64,000 nt of DNA, from positions 248,001 to 312,000 of the forward strand of contig NZ_JASJOM010000007.1 of the NCBI RefSeq assembly GCF_030271255.1, in the 5' to 3' direction. Under the pieces are notes generated by a model that saw only the letters and a program-made list of their open reading frames with translations, ran no database searches and was not told where the DNA came from. Both the position numbers and the translations under genes were made by a program. The stretch comes from Peribacillus folii. Its GTDB lineage: Bacteria > Bacillota > Bacilli > Bacillales > DSM-1321. Positions 9,116-17,240 of the stretch are shown here, piece by piece (positions within the stretch are counted from its first letter, which is position 1; each line of letters begins with the position of its first letter).

Positions 9116-9565
9116 TCAGGCTGTTGTCTTTCTCGCCATTAACGAAGTAACGATTCCAGCTCCTCCAATTAAAAGGAGGGTGATGGATGAAGCCAAGCCG
9201 CCTGCCCCTTGATAAAAATCAATGTATTTTCCAGCAAGAGAGCTGCCTCGTTGGAAGCCCCCGAAGTTTGGCATCTCTCCTGGCGTTCCGCTGCCATCTC
9301 CCCTAGCCTGAGGAGGAGTGCCGATATTGCCGCTCGCATCATTTGAGTCGGTTGCGGCACCCTCCCCTTCGGCTTCACCACCGTTTAACGAATTGTCTGC
9401 TGCCCCCGTGTCGCGATCTGCAGGCTGCCCCGCCATCGCTTGGTTTTTCATGGGTGCATCGTCGCTATCGACGAACATCATGATACCGATCACCGCTTGG
9501 ACGATTAAAAGGACAAAAGCCACGGTCGCCATCAAAAAACGCATTTTACCAAGTTTATTCATCAT
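9116..9565 (-). CDS. Small two-span membrane protein with Gly/Asp-rich linker, unknown family
   Basis: A 149-aa protein with a hydrophobic segment at about residues 9-31 and another at about 123-143. Between them is a low-complexity linker of about 90 residues rich in G, A, D, N and P, followed by a GGFQRGS stretch. Both ends are probably cytoplasmic and the linker extracellular. GGAGAAGGGG lies eight bases before the ATG. I do not recognise the family. It lies downstream of the kinase gene on the same strand but behind that operon's terminator. Its upstream region carries the same TTAAGG direct repeat found before the export adaptor gene, which suggests control by the adjacent two-component system. 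Confidence 0.7.
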   Translation of the reverse strand: MMNKLGKMRFLMATVAFVLLIVQAVIGIMMFVDSDDAPMKNQAMAGQPADRDTGAADNSLNGGEAEGEGAATDSNDASGNIGTPPQARGDGSGTPGEMPNFGGFQRGSSLAGKYIDFYQGAGGLASSITLLLIGGAGIVTSLMARKTTA

Positions 9566-9621
9566 TGATGATTCCCCTTCTCCAAAAAAATGTTTGTCTG
9601 ATAATGATTATTAAAAAAACA

Positions 9622-9639
9622 CCTTAATTTTTCCTTAAG
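9622..9639 (-). promoter_or_regulatory. Predicted response-regulator operator, perfect TTAAGG direct repeat
   Basis: Read on the minus strand, the site is CTTAAGGAAAAATTAAGG: two TTAAGG hexamers separated by five A residues, an 11-bp repeat period typical of OmpR/PhoB-family binding sites. It ends 57 bases before the ATG of the small membrane protein gene, with a possible -10 element (TAATAA) about eight bases further. Seventeen bases are identical to the site at 14576-14592. Part of it also forms the downstream arm of the kinase operon terminator. Confidence 0.6.
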
Positions 9640-9659
9640 CTGCTTGGGAAAAATTAAGG
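9622..9659 (-). terminator. Terminator of the two-component system operon
   Basis: CCTTAATTTTTCC (9622-9634) and GGAAAAATTAAGG (9647-9659) are perfect reverse complements. In the minus direction the stem is followed by TGTTTTTTT, a good intrinsic terminator after the kinase stop. Confidence 0.8.
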
Positions 9660-9673
9660 CATTTCAGCCAGAC

Positions 9674-10912
9674 CTACATTTTCTTTTGGTTCCTCGGAAA
9701 TACGATTTCAAATCGCGTTCGGACATTTTGTTCACTCGTAACCTTGATGTTCCCTTGATGCGCTTGTACAATCCATTTGGCTATCGATAGCCCTAAACCG
9801 GATCCTTCATTTGCTGAACGAGATTGTTCCACTTGATAAAATCGGTTGAAAATCAAAGGAAGTTCTTCCTGCGGGATACCCATTCCATTATCTTCGACAG
9901 AAAGAATGATCGATGATGCATTCTTGGCGCAGGATAGGGAAATCTCCCCGCCCGCATCCGTGAACTTCATCGCATTATCGACAAGAATCACCAAGAGCTG
10001 ATGCATCCTTTCTTTGTCCCCATGAAACACCACCTGTTCAGGAGCATGGCTGATGATGGTTTTTTCTTGAAAAGAAGCTATATCAGTATACTGTTCCACG
10101 ATATCCATAAGTAAGTCGTCGAGAAAAAAATTCGCTTTATTCACCTGGACCTGATTCGAATCGGTCCTGGTCAAGGTCAAAAGTCCGTTAACAAGCTTAT
10201 TCAAGCGGCGGACTTCCTTTGAAATGATCGATATATCGACGGCTTTTTCCTCGATTGTCGCATTCGGTGATTGGAATAACAAATCAGCCCTTGATTGTAT
10301 GACGGCAAGCGGTGTGCGGATTTCATGGGAAGCATCCGAAACAAACTGCTGCTGTTGATCCCATGAGCGTTTTACCGGAATAAGGGCCCGTCCTGCCAAT
10401 AGATAGCCGGCTCCAACTGCCACCAAGCTGCCAATGCCCCCGCCAACGATCAATATGAGCAGCAGGCGATCGAGCATATCTTTTTCGGAATCGACATTCC
10501 TGATGAATTGTACGATCAACTCTCCATAATCGGTATCGACCTTGGTGGAAAGAGCGCGATACGTGTAGCCATTCACTGGTATTTCTTCAATCTCATCAAA
10601 TTTACCAGGGTGAAATTTCGATTCATTGACCTTGAAGTAATCGTCCACGCTAAGTCTAGGCTCGATGATCGTATCTTCCGGTCCCCAAACGATGACACTC
10701 GGACCCGGTCCCAGGAGAAATTCACCCTGCGGTCGTCCTCCGGGCATGCCTCCACTGATGAAGCCCCTATAATCCTTTTTCAGTGAATCATTGACATCCC
10801 TATAGATTTGATTTTCCGTATAAAAGTAAATCGTGCGGCTTAATATGGCTATCAAGACAATAAAAACGATCGAATTCAATAAAGTTAGTTGAAGTCTTGT
10901 TTTTTGGAACAT
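9674..10912 (-). CDS. Sensor histidine kinase
   Basis: A 412-aa membrane kinase. It has a first TM segment at about 10-30, an extracellular sensor of about 120 residues containing a Gly/Pro-rich patch (GGMPGGRPQG), and a second TM at about 150-173. A short, reduced linker takes the place of a clear HAMP domain. Next is the HisKA domain with the phosphorylated His196 in SDASHEIRTPL, then a HATPase domain with an N box (VDNAMKF), DNGMGIP and GSGLGLSI. It lies 10 bases after the response regulator gene, so the two form an operon. The signal is unknown. The flanking export genes suggest a toxic compound or envelope stress, which is inference. Confidence 0.93.
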   Translation of the reverse strand: MFQKTRLQLTLLNSIVFIVLIAILSRTIYFYTENQIYRDVNDSLKKDYRGFISGGMPGGRPQGEFLLGPGPSVIVWGPEDTIIEPRLSVDDYFKVNESKFHPGKFDEIEEIPVNGYTYRALSTKVDTDYGELIVQFIRNVDSEKDMLDRLLLILIVGGGIGSLVAVGAGYLLAGRALIPVKRSWDQQQQFVSDASHEIRTPLAVIQSRADLLFQSPNATIEEKAVDISIISKEVRRLNKLVNGLLTLTRTDSNQVQVNKANFFLDDLLMDIVEQYTDIASFQEKTIISHAPEQVVFHGDKERMHQLLVILVDNAMKFTDAGGEISLSCAKNASSIILSVEDNGMGIPQEELPLIFNRFYQVEQSRSANEGSGLGLSIAKWIVQAHQGNIKVTSEQNVRTRFEIVFPRNQKKM

Positions 10913-10922
10913 AATGATCCCC

Positions 10923-11594
10923 TTATGGTTGTTTTAGCATATAACCAATGCCCCTGACGGTTTGAATGTCCTTATGGTAATTGAAGGGTTCCAGCTTTTT
11001 CCTAAGATGATGGATGAACACTTCGACAATCGCAATCGTCGTATCCGAGTCGAATCCCCAAATACGGTCAAAAATTTGCTCACGGGTCAATATTTTCCCC
11101 TTGTTTTGAATGAGGTACTCTAATAGTTCGTACTGCTTCACGGTCATCTTGATGACCTTCCCATCGACCGAAATATCCTTTTCTTTTTCCAGCAATTCGA
11201 TTCCACGGTACTTCACATGCTGGGAAAGCGTTATGATGCCGCTTCTGCGAAGAAGTGCGCGAATCCTTGCCTTAAGCTCCGGAGCCTGGAATGGTTTGAC
11301 CAAGTAATCATCACCGCCCGTCTCAAGGCCCTTGACACGATCCTCCAAGCCGTCCTTTGCCGTCAAGAACAATACGCTTGTATCGATTTTTGCCTCCCTG
11401 ATCTTCCGGACGATTTCGAATCCATCCATTCCCGGAAGCATCACGTCCAATAGGATGATATCGTAAATGCCTTGCAGGGCCATGAACAGCCCATCCTCCC
11501 CATTTGTCTCTGTATCGACTTCGTATTCATCCGCCAGAATTTGCCGGATCGATTCCAATAATGACGCATTATCTTCCACCACCAAAATCTTCAT
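10923..11594 (-). CDS. OmpR/PhoB-family response regulator
   Basis: A 223-aa transcription factor. The receiver domain (about 1-115) has the acidic pair E7/D8, phospho-acceptor D50 in IILLDVMLPGMDG, the conserved Thr in LFLTAKD and Lys in LVKPF. The C-terminal winged helix (about 125-222) has the pattern TVKQYELLEYLIQNKGKI and the recognition region VEVFIHHLRKKL. It is followed by the kinase gene. The terminator at 11657-11690 separates it from the export operon upstream, so it has its own promoter; TTGAAA and TAAATA, 16 bases apart, can be seen upstream. Likely targets are the two TTAAGG sites at 9622-9639 and 14575-14592. Confidence 0.93.
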   Translation of the reverse strand: MKILVVEDNASLLESIRQILADEYEVDTETNGEDGLFMALQGIYDIILLDVMLPGMDGFEIVRKIREAKIDTSVLFLTAKDGLEDRVKGLETGGDDYLVKPFQAPELKARIRALLRRSGIITLSQHVKYRGIELLEKEKDISVDGKVIKMTVKQYELLEYLIQNKGKILTREQIFDRIWGFDSDTTIAIVEVFIHHLRKKLEPFNYHKDIQTVRGIGYMLKQP

Positions 11595-11656
11595 GAAGAG
11601 TTCCCCCTGACCGTTTCACATGCTATTTATGTTGATTTTATCCTTTTTCAAATACA

Positions 11657-11690
11657 AAAGAAAGCGGACATATCCATAGCCGCTTTCTTT
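11657..11690 (-). terminator. Terminator of the export operon
   Basis: AAAGAAAGCGG (11657-11667) and CCGCTTTCTTT (11680-11690) are perfect reverse complements, followed in the minus direction by TTTTGTATTTG. Confidence 0.8.
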
Positions 11691-11702
11691 AAAATTTGTA
11701 TG

Positions 11703-12872
11703 CTATTCGTGGTGCAGTGCCTGGATCGGATTCAATTTCGATGCCTTATTGGCAGGGAACACACCAAAGATCACCCCGATCAATATCGAGAATAAGAAGG
11801 CAAGCAGAGTCACTGGCCATGAATAGCTTATCGATAATGTGGAAAAAGCTGAAATCGACTTTGCGATTCCCAACCCGATTGCCACTCCTGCCAATCCCCC
11901 AAAGCAGCTCAAGACGATCGCTTCTATTAAAAACTGGAGCAGGATCGATTTCTGGTTCGCCCCGATTGCCTTTCGAATCCCGATTTCCTTCGTCCTCTCA
12001 GAGACGGAAACCAACATGATGTTCATGATGCCAATGCCTCCCACTAGCAGCGAAATGCTGGCAATGCCGCCAAGCATCAATGTGAATGTACCGGACACGG
12101 AGCTCATCGTTTCCATCAAATCTTCTTGATTGGTTACGGAATAATTATCACTTTGACCAGGGAATGAAGTGGTCATCACACCTTGAACCTGGTACATCGC
12201 CCGTTCCACGATCTCCTCGTTCTTGGCTTTTAGATAGATGGTCCCGATCGTCGTGCTGCCCGTTGCCCGTTCGGCTGAGGTGATCGGCGCAATGATTACA
12301 TCATCGCCGCTCGAGCCCATGGATGTGCCTACTGATTTCAGCACACCGATCACCCGATAGGAAACACCGCCGATGAGAATGTTTTGATCGATTGGGTTTT
12401 GATTTTCAAAAAGCGTGCTTGCCGTATCCGATCCAAGGATAACGACCTTGGATCGTAATTCCGTTTCCAGATCCGTCAAAAAGCGCCCTTGACCAAGCTC
12501 CAGATCCCGAACTGATAAATACGCTGAAGTGGCACCTGTCATGGAAACCTGTGCCGAATTTTGACCGTTTTTTGCATATACGCGCCCCGTGACGACAGGC
12601 GCGACATCGGTTATCCCGTCAAGCTTCTTAAATTGATTGATCGTCTTCTCCGTCAGCTCCACGGAATCCGTATCGGCTACGCTTACCGTCAATAGATTCG
12701 TACCCAGGCTATTGATCTCGTCTTGAACGGACTGTGAGGATCCTTGCCCGATCGAAACGAGGACAATGACGGAGGCAACGCCAATAATGATGCCAAGCAT
12801 GGTTAAAAAAGCACGGACCTTATTGGTTTTGATAGAGCGTAAGGCCATCTTCATCGATTCGCTCAGGTTCAA
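11703..12872 (-). CDS. ABC export permease, MacB/YknZ type
   Basis: A 389-aa permease with the MacB architecture. A TM segment at about 21-43 is followed by a large extracellular MacB core domain (about 45-265) and three TM segments near the C-terminus (about 270-375), ending in PANKASKLNPIQALHHE. The start is TTG 12872, six bases after GGGGGTG. This gives MNLSESMKMALRSIK followed by the strongly conserved RAFLTMLGIIIGVASVI, which matches the usual YknZ start. A longer frame from 12953 would overlap the ATPase gene heavily. The chosen start overlaps it by 53 bases, showing translational coupling. With the ATPase and adaptor it should form a tripartite-like exporter for a peptide, antibiotic or toxin. 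Confidence 0.9.
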   Translation of the reverse strand: MNLSESMKMALRSIKTNKVRAFLTMLGIIIGVASVIVLVSIGQGSSQSVQDEINSLGTNLLTVSVADTDSVELTEKTINQFKKLDGITDVAPVVTGRVYAKNGQNSAQVSMTGATSAYLSVRDLELGQGRFLTDLETELRSKVVILGSDTASTLFENQNPIDQNILIGGVSYRVIGVLKSVGTSMGSSGDDVIIAPITSAERATGSTTIGTIYLKAKNEEIVERAMYQVQGVMTTSFPGQSDNYSVTNQEDLMETMSSVSGTFTLMLGGIASISLLVGGIGIMNIMLVSVSERTKEIGIRKAIGANQKSILLQFLIEAIVLSCFGGLAGVAIGLGIAKSISAFSTLSISYSWPVTLLAFLFSILIGVIFGVFPANKASKLNPIQALHHE

Positions 12873-13560
12873 TCCAATCACCCCCATTTTCAAACAGCTG
12901 TCCATCCTGGATCCGAGCGACACGAGTGGCTTCCTTTGCCACTTCCAGGTCATGGGTGATAAGGATGATCGTTTGTCCGTTTTCGTGTAAACCTTTCAGC
13001 ATCTGGAGCACTTCTTTACTTGTTTTACTATCAAGCGCCCCCGTCGGCTCGTCCGCCAATAAAACGGGAGGGTTGCCCGCCAGTGCCCTTGCGATTGCCA
13101 CCCTTTGCTGCTGTCCGCCGGAAAGCTGATTCGGCAAATGATTCATCCGGTCGCCCAGGCCTACCCTATCAAGACAGGCAACGGCAGCTTCTCTTCTCTC
13201 CTTCACGCCCACGCCTCTATAGACAAGGGGAAGCTCGACATTTTCCAACGCCGTCAACTTCGCCAACAGATTGAAATTCTGAAAGATGAATCCGATTTTA
13301 ATATTACGAATGGCAGCTAACTCATTGTCCTTCATTTTTTCGACTTCTTTTTCATCAAGAAGATATTTCCCTGTATCAGGTTTATCCAGGCAGCCTATCA
13401 TATTCATGAACGTCGATTTCCCTGAACCGGATGGACCGATGATGGAAATGAAGTCGCCTTTATTGACGATAAGACATACGTCCTGGAGTGCCTTAACGGT
13501 TTCACCGCCCAGTTCATATGATTTGGACATGTTTTGGATGTTGATGATGGGTTTCGCCAT
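12820..13560 (-). CDS. ABC export ATPase, LolD/MacB/YknY type
   Basis: A 246-aa ATPase with Walker [10 protein letters not shown] (about residues 43-51), Q-loop GFIFQNFNL, signature [15 protein letters not shown], Walker B PVLLADEPTGALDS and switch His in ILITHDLEV. The ADEPTGALD form is characteristic of the MacB/LolD export subclass. About 15 residues (DWIEPERIDEDG onward) extend past the usual end and overlap the permease start. It begins one base after the adaptor gene stop, so adaptor, ATPase and permease form one operon. Confidence 0.93.
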   Translation of the reverse strand: MAKPIINIQNMSKSYELGGETVKALQDVCLIVNKGDFISIIGPSGSGKSTFMNMIGCLDKPDTGKYLLDEKEVEKMKDNELAAIRNIKIGFIFQNFNLLAKLTALENVELPLVYRGVGVKERREAAVACLDRVGLGDRMNHLPNQLSGGQQQRVAIARALAGNPPVLLADEPTGALDSKTSKEVLQMLKGLHENGQTIILITHDLEVAKEATRVARIQDGQLFENGGDWIEPERIDEDGLTLYQNQ

Positions 13561-13561
13561 T

Positions 13562-14524
13562 TTACTGACCTCCCCTGTCGCTCGGCATTCCGCCTCCGCT
13601 AGGCATTTGCATTCCTCCGCCGCTAGGCATTTGCATCCCTTGGCCGCCCCTCATTCCATTGGAGCCGCCGCCTGTCCGGTTTTCATTGGAGATCGTTATC
13701 GGTAACGAAATCTCCTGCCCCTCTTCCAGTCCAGAAGTTAATTCAATATATCTATCATTATTGATTCCGGTCTCGACCATGGTTTTCGTACCAGTACCGG
13801 CAGCCACATCCGTTACGCCTGCTTGCTGGACATTGACATATTTCTTTTCACCATCGCTCTGGACTGCTTCGATTGGTACGTACAGGACATCTTTCGCATG
13901 ATTCGTCAAAATGCTCACCTCTGTCGACATCCCAATTTTTATATCGCGTGGTTTGTCGATTTGAATCGTGACATCGAATGAAGAGACGCCATTTTCATAC
14001 GTGCCTTCCTTTGCTACAGTGGTCACCTTCCCCGTGAACGTTTCATCTTCGAAGGCACTCGCTTTTATATCGACCGTTTGTCCTTTTTTCACGCTTGGGA
14101 TATCCAGTTCATCAACACTGACCGTTGTTTTCAACTTTTTATAATCCGTAACATGTGCCACCGCATCGCTGCCTGATATTCGGTCGCCCGCCTCAACATC
14201 CAATGTGGTTACCGTACCATCGAATGGGGCGGTTATCGGGTCACTTCCATCCGTGAAAGTAATCAGTTCATCACCCTTTTCCACCAATTCATTCTTCTCT
14301 ACAAGCACCTCATCCACCTCTGCCGTTACCGAGGAAGTGATGTCCTCACTATTGACTGCAGCAACAGAGCCCGAACCGCTTATCTGGACTTCAAGATCTC
14401 CCTTTTCTACTTTGGCCGTCACTGACCTCGCAGCAGCGGGCTCCGCTTTTTCCTTCATGAAAAACCAAACCGATCCCCCAATGACGAGCACCAATACCGC
14501 AATAAGCATTAACCACTTTTTCAT
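13562..14524 (-). CDS. Membrane-fusion adaptor of the ABC exporter (HlyD/YknX type)
   Basis: A 320-aa adaptor with one N-terminal TM segment (about 5-23). A split lipoyl/barrel-sandwich domain follows: QISGSGSVAAVNSEDITSSV, then GDELITFTDGSDPITAPFDG, without a long coiled coil. Beta-barrel and membrane-proximal domains come next. The C-terminus is unusual: after about residue 282 it is Gly/Met/Ser-rich, with GMQMPSGG twice in tandem and then GMPSDRGG. A matching 24-bp repeat is visible in the DNA at 13590-13640. AAAGGAGAAAA precedes the ATG. It is the first gene of the export operon, and a TTAAGG direct repeat lies 51 bases upstream, suggesting activation by the neighbouring response regulator. 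Confidence 0.9.
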   Translation of the reverse strand: MKKWLMLIAVLVLVIGGSVWFFMKEKAEPAAARSVTAKVEKGDLEVQISGSGSVAAVNSEDITSSVTAEVDEVLVEKNELVEKGDELITFTDGSDPITAPFDGTVTTLDVEAGDRISGSDAVAHVTDYKKLKTTVSVDELDIPSVKKGQTVDIKASAFEDETFTGKVTTVAKEGTYENGVSSFDVTIQIDKPRDIKIGMSTEVSILTNHAKDVLYVPIEAVQSDGEKKYVNVQQAGVTDVAAGTGTKTMVETGINNDRYIELTSGLEEGQEISLPITISNENRTGGGSNGMRGGQGMQMPSGGGMQMPSGGGMPSDRGGQ

Positions 14525-14574
14525 CTTTTTTCTCCTTTCAGATTTCCTTTGCTGAAAGCAGTATCGCCAACGAA

Positions 14575-14592
14575 GCTTAATTTTTCCTTAAG
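14575..14592 (-). promoter_or_regulatory. Predicted response-regulator operator upstream of the export operon
   Basis: On the minus strand it reads CTTAAGGAAAAATTAAGC, i.e. TTAAGG, five A residues, TTAAGC. A GATACT -10 candidate lies nine bases downstream, so the repeat sits where a -35 element would be, as expected for an activator site. It shares 17 identical bases with the site at 9623-9639. No hairpin exists here, so the identity is not explained by a shared terminator stem. Confidence 0.6.
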
Positions 14593-14810
14593 GGTCGTTT
14601 TAACGTATGCAAATTGGGCTTTGCGCTTGAAAGCCTACTCTCCGGTAATGTGGCCATTCGCCAATATTTATAATCCATTCGTGTCGAAGGAAAAAGGAAC
14701 GATTTGTAAAATTTGAATTTACAATATATTCAGATAAATATATACTAAAGGCTGGTACCACAAAAATTGGAAATCTGCACCAAATTTGAATGAATGAAGG
14801 GGGAACCACT

Positions 14811-15149
14811 TTGGCAACAAACGATTCCATTGCAAAACAAGCGGAAGTAAGTGCTTCCGCAGACTACAGCAAAATCGTCCAAACCCATTCTTTTCAAGAG
14901 CTGCTGAGGAAAAAACGCAATTTCATCGTTCCGCTATCCATTTTTTTCATGGTCTTTTATTTCACCTTACCTATCCTTACTTCCTATTCGAAAGTTCTTA
15001 ACTCCAATGCCTTTGGTGGCATCAGCTGGGCGTGGGTCTTTGCTTTTGCCCAGTTCATCATGACTTGGACCTTATGCATTCTATATTCGAAGAAAGCAGC
15101 ACATTTTGACCAATTAGTTGAAAAAATCGTTAAAGAAGCGAAAGGGTAA
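14811..15149 (+). CDS. DUF485 membrane protein, partner of ActP
   Basis: A 112-aa protein of the DUF485 family (YjcH/YwcB-like) with two TM segments at about 42-62 and 75-95 and short polar ends. The start is TTG 14811, seven bases after AAGGGGG. An ATG at 14790 would place the ribosome binding site inside the gene. DUF485 genes almost always directly precede a sodium/acetate symporter gene, as here with a gap of 12 bases. The protein is thought to be a small accessory subunit, but its role is not proven. Confidence 0.88.
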   Translation: MATNDSIAKQAEVSASADYSKIVQTHSFQELLRKKRNFIVPLSIFFMVFYFTLPILTSYSKVLNSNAFGGISWAWVFAFAQFIMTWTLCILYSKKAAHFDQLVEKIVKEAKG

Positions 15150-15161
15150 GGGTGGAAAATC

Positions 15162-16700
15162 ATGAATATGCTCGCTTTCATCTTATTTTTACTCATTGTT
15201 GGCTTAACATTGGTGATTACCTATTTTGCTTCACGGCGCACAAAAACGACCGCCGACTTTTATACGGCGGACAGCAGCCTCTCCGGTTGGCAGAATGGCT
15301 GGGCGATTGCAGGTGATTATATGTCTGCTGCCTCCTTTCTTGGCATCGCCGGGATGGTCGCACTATCCGGGTTCGATGGTTTTTTCTACAGCATCGGATT
15401 TCTTGTCGCCTACCTGGTCGTCCTCTATATCGTTGCCGAACCGCTGCGTAATCTTGGCAAATATACCTTGGCGGACATGATTGCTGCCCGCTTCAATGAG
15501 AAAAAGGTGCGCGGGGTCGCTGCGCTTAACACCATTTCCATATCCACTTTTTATATGATCGCCCAGCTTGTCGGTGCAGGTGCCCTCATAAAACTTTTAC
15601 TCGGAATTGATTATCTGTACTCGGTCATCATCGTAGGGATTTTAATGACCGTTTACGTAGTTTTCGGCGGGATGACGGCAACCAGTTGGGTCCAGATCGT
15701 CAAAGCCGTGTTATTGATGGCTGGTACATTCATCATCTCCTTGATCGTGTTGGCAAAATTCGACTTTAGCGTGATCGAGATGTTCAAACAGATGAAAACC
15801 GCAACCCCTTTAGGCGGTGATTTCCTCAATCCGGGGAATAAATTCAAGGATCCATTGGATACCCTTTCGCTTAATTTGGCGCTCGTCCTCGGGACAGCGG
15901 GACTTCCTCATATTCTCATCCGGTTCTTCACGGTAAAAGACGCGATTACCGCCAGAAAGTCGGTCGTATATGCCACATGGATCATCGGCATCTTTTATAT
16001 CATGACGATTTTCCTTGGATTCGGAGCGGCGGCTTTCGTTGGTTATGACAAAATCATTGCTGCGAATGCTGCAGGGAATATGGCCGCCCCGCTGCTTGCC
16101 GATGCCATCGGCGGCGACTTCCTGTTCGCCTTCGTTTCTGCAGTTGCCTTCGCCACCATCTTGGCCGTTGTCGCCGGACTCGTCCTATCGGCTGCCTCTG
16201 CCTTTGCCCATGACTTTTATGGCCATATCATTCGCAAAGGCCAGGCCACAGACAAAGAACAAGTCGTTGCAGCTCGTTGGGCATCGATTGGGGTATCGAT
16301 CCTTTCCATCATCCTTGCGTTGTTTGCCCAAAACATGAATGTCGCTTTCCTTGTGTCCCTTGCCTTTGCAGTGGCTGCCAGTGCCAATCTGCCCATCATC
16401 ATCTTCACGGTATTCTGGAAACGCTTTAACACGGCCGGAGCTGTCACAGGGATGATTGTCGGGCTGGCCAGTTCTTTAATTCTTGTTTTCCTTAGCCCCA
16501 ATGTCTGGTCCCCTATAGAGGGTGCGGCCATATTCGTCGGCGAACCAATATTCCCGCTTGCCAATCCAGGCATCATTTCGATTCCCATCGGCTTCATTGC
16601 CGCCATAGCCGGAACATTGCTCTCTAGCAAGAAAGCCGATGCCAAAAAATATGACGAAATTTTGGTGACGGCCAACACGGGAATGAAAGATCCCTTGTAA
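15162..16700 (+). CDS. actP: Cation/acetate symporter ActP (SSS family)
   Basis: A 512-aa sodium:solute symporter with about 13 TM segments, probably importing acetate and other short monocarboxylates. Family features include the early block GWQNGWAIAGDYMSAASFLGIAG, the middle block LGTAGLPHILIRFFTV and TILAVVAGLVLSAASAFAHDFY near the centre of the second half. These match ActP rather than proline or pantothenate carriers. It is translated from the DUF485 gene's transcript and ends at a strong shared terminator. Confidence 0.93.
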   Translation: MNMLAFILFLLIVGLTLVITYFASRRTKTTADFYTADSSLSGWQNGWAIAGDYMSAASFLGIAGMVALSGFDGFFYSIGFLVAYLVVLYIVAEPLRNLGKYTLADMIAARFNEKKVRGVAALNTISISTFYMIAQLVGAGALIKLLLGIDYLYSVIIVGILMTVYVVFGGMTATSWVQIVKAVLLMAGTFIISLIVLAKFDFSVIEMFKQMKTATPLGGDFLNPGNKFKDPLDTLSLNLALVLGTAGLPHILIRFFTVKDAITARKSVVYATWIIGIFYIMTIFLGFGAAAFVGYDKIIAANAAGNMAAPLLADAIGGDFLFAFVSAVAFATILAVVAGLVLSAASAFAHDFYGHIIRKGQATDKEQVVAARWASIGVSILSIILALFAQNMNVAFLVSLAFAVAASANLPIIIFTVFWKRFNTAGAVTGMIVGLASSLILVFLSPNVWSPIEGAAIFVGEPIFPLANPGIISIPIGFIAAIAGTLLSSKKADAKKYDEILVTANTGMKDPL

Positions 16701-16723
16701 CGGTAAATCATTATTTTGAAATA

Positions 16724-16773
16724 CAAAAAAAGAAAGGCGAACAGGCCTCAGCGCCTGCTCGCCTTTCTTTTTT
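16724..16773. terminator. Bidirectional terminator between actP and the ThrE-like genes
   Basis: AAAGAAAGGCGA followed by CAGGC pairs with GCCTG and TCGCCTTTCTTT. An A7 run precedes it and a T6 run follows, so it works for both convergent transcripts. Confidence 0.88.
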
Positions 16774-16775
16774 GC

Positions 16776-17222
16776 CTAATTCCTCAATCTCATCTTTCTT
16801 CTATTGTACTTGATTACCAATTGGTTCATCACTTCCGCAAAAATCAGTCCCATCGCAATGGCACCCGCCAGCATGAAAACCTTGGCTGCCATTTGAACCG
16901 CTACATAAAAGTCATTGACGACAAAATGCTTCATTGCATTATATGACAGACCTCCAGGCACGAGGGGAATGATTCCCGATACATTGAATATCGTGATCGG
17001 CGTTTTGAATCTTTTAGCAAAATACTGGCTGATGACCGCCACGACAAAGGCCGCGGACAGCGTCGCCATGATGCTGTCTATCTCATTTTGAACCAAGACA
17101 TAGTATAAGATCCATCCAATCATCCCAACACATCCACATTGGAACAAGGAGCTTTTCGGTACATTAAAGATGACTCCAAAGGCGGCTGAGGCAATGAAAC
17201 TTGTTATAAGCTGTGCTAACAT
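16776..17222 (-). CDS. ThrE-family exporter, small subunit (YjjB-like)
   Basis: A 148-aa protein with four to five TM segments corresponding to the C-terminal half of threonine/serine exporter ThrE (YjjB/ThrE_2). It shows the family stretch GIIPLVPGGLSYNAMKHFV in the middle. GGAGGAGAAAGG precedes the ATG. It lies 18 bases after the YjjP-like gene, so the two halves should be made together and form a heteromeric exporter. In E. coli the YjjPB pair exports succinate, and other homologues export threonine or serine, so the substrate is open. Confidence 0.88.
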   Translation of the reverse strand: MLAQLITSFIASAAFGVIFNVPKSSLFQCGCVGMIGWILYYVLVQNEIDSIMATLSAAFVVAVISQYFAKRFKTPITIFNVSGIIPLVPGGLSYNAMKHFVVNDFYVAVQMAAKVFMLAGAIAMGLIFAEVMNQLVIKYNRRKMRLRN

Positions 17223-17240
17223 CCTTTCTCCTCCCTAAAA

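Noticed and set aside
12873-12953. N-terminal extension of the export permease
   Set aside because: It lies inside the ATPase gene and does not match the family; the TTG at 12872 with GGGGGTG gives the normal YknZ start.
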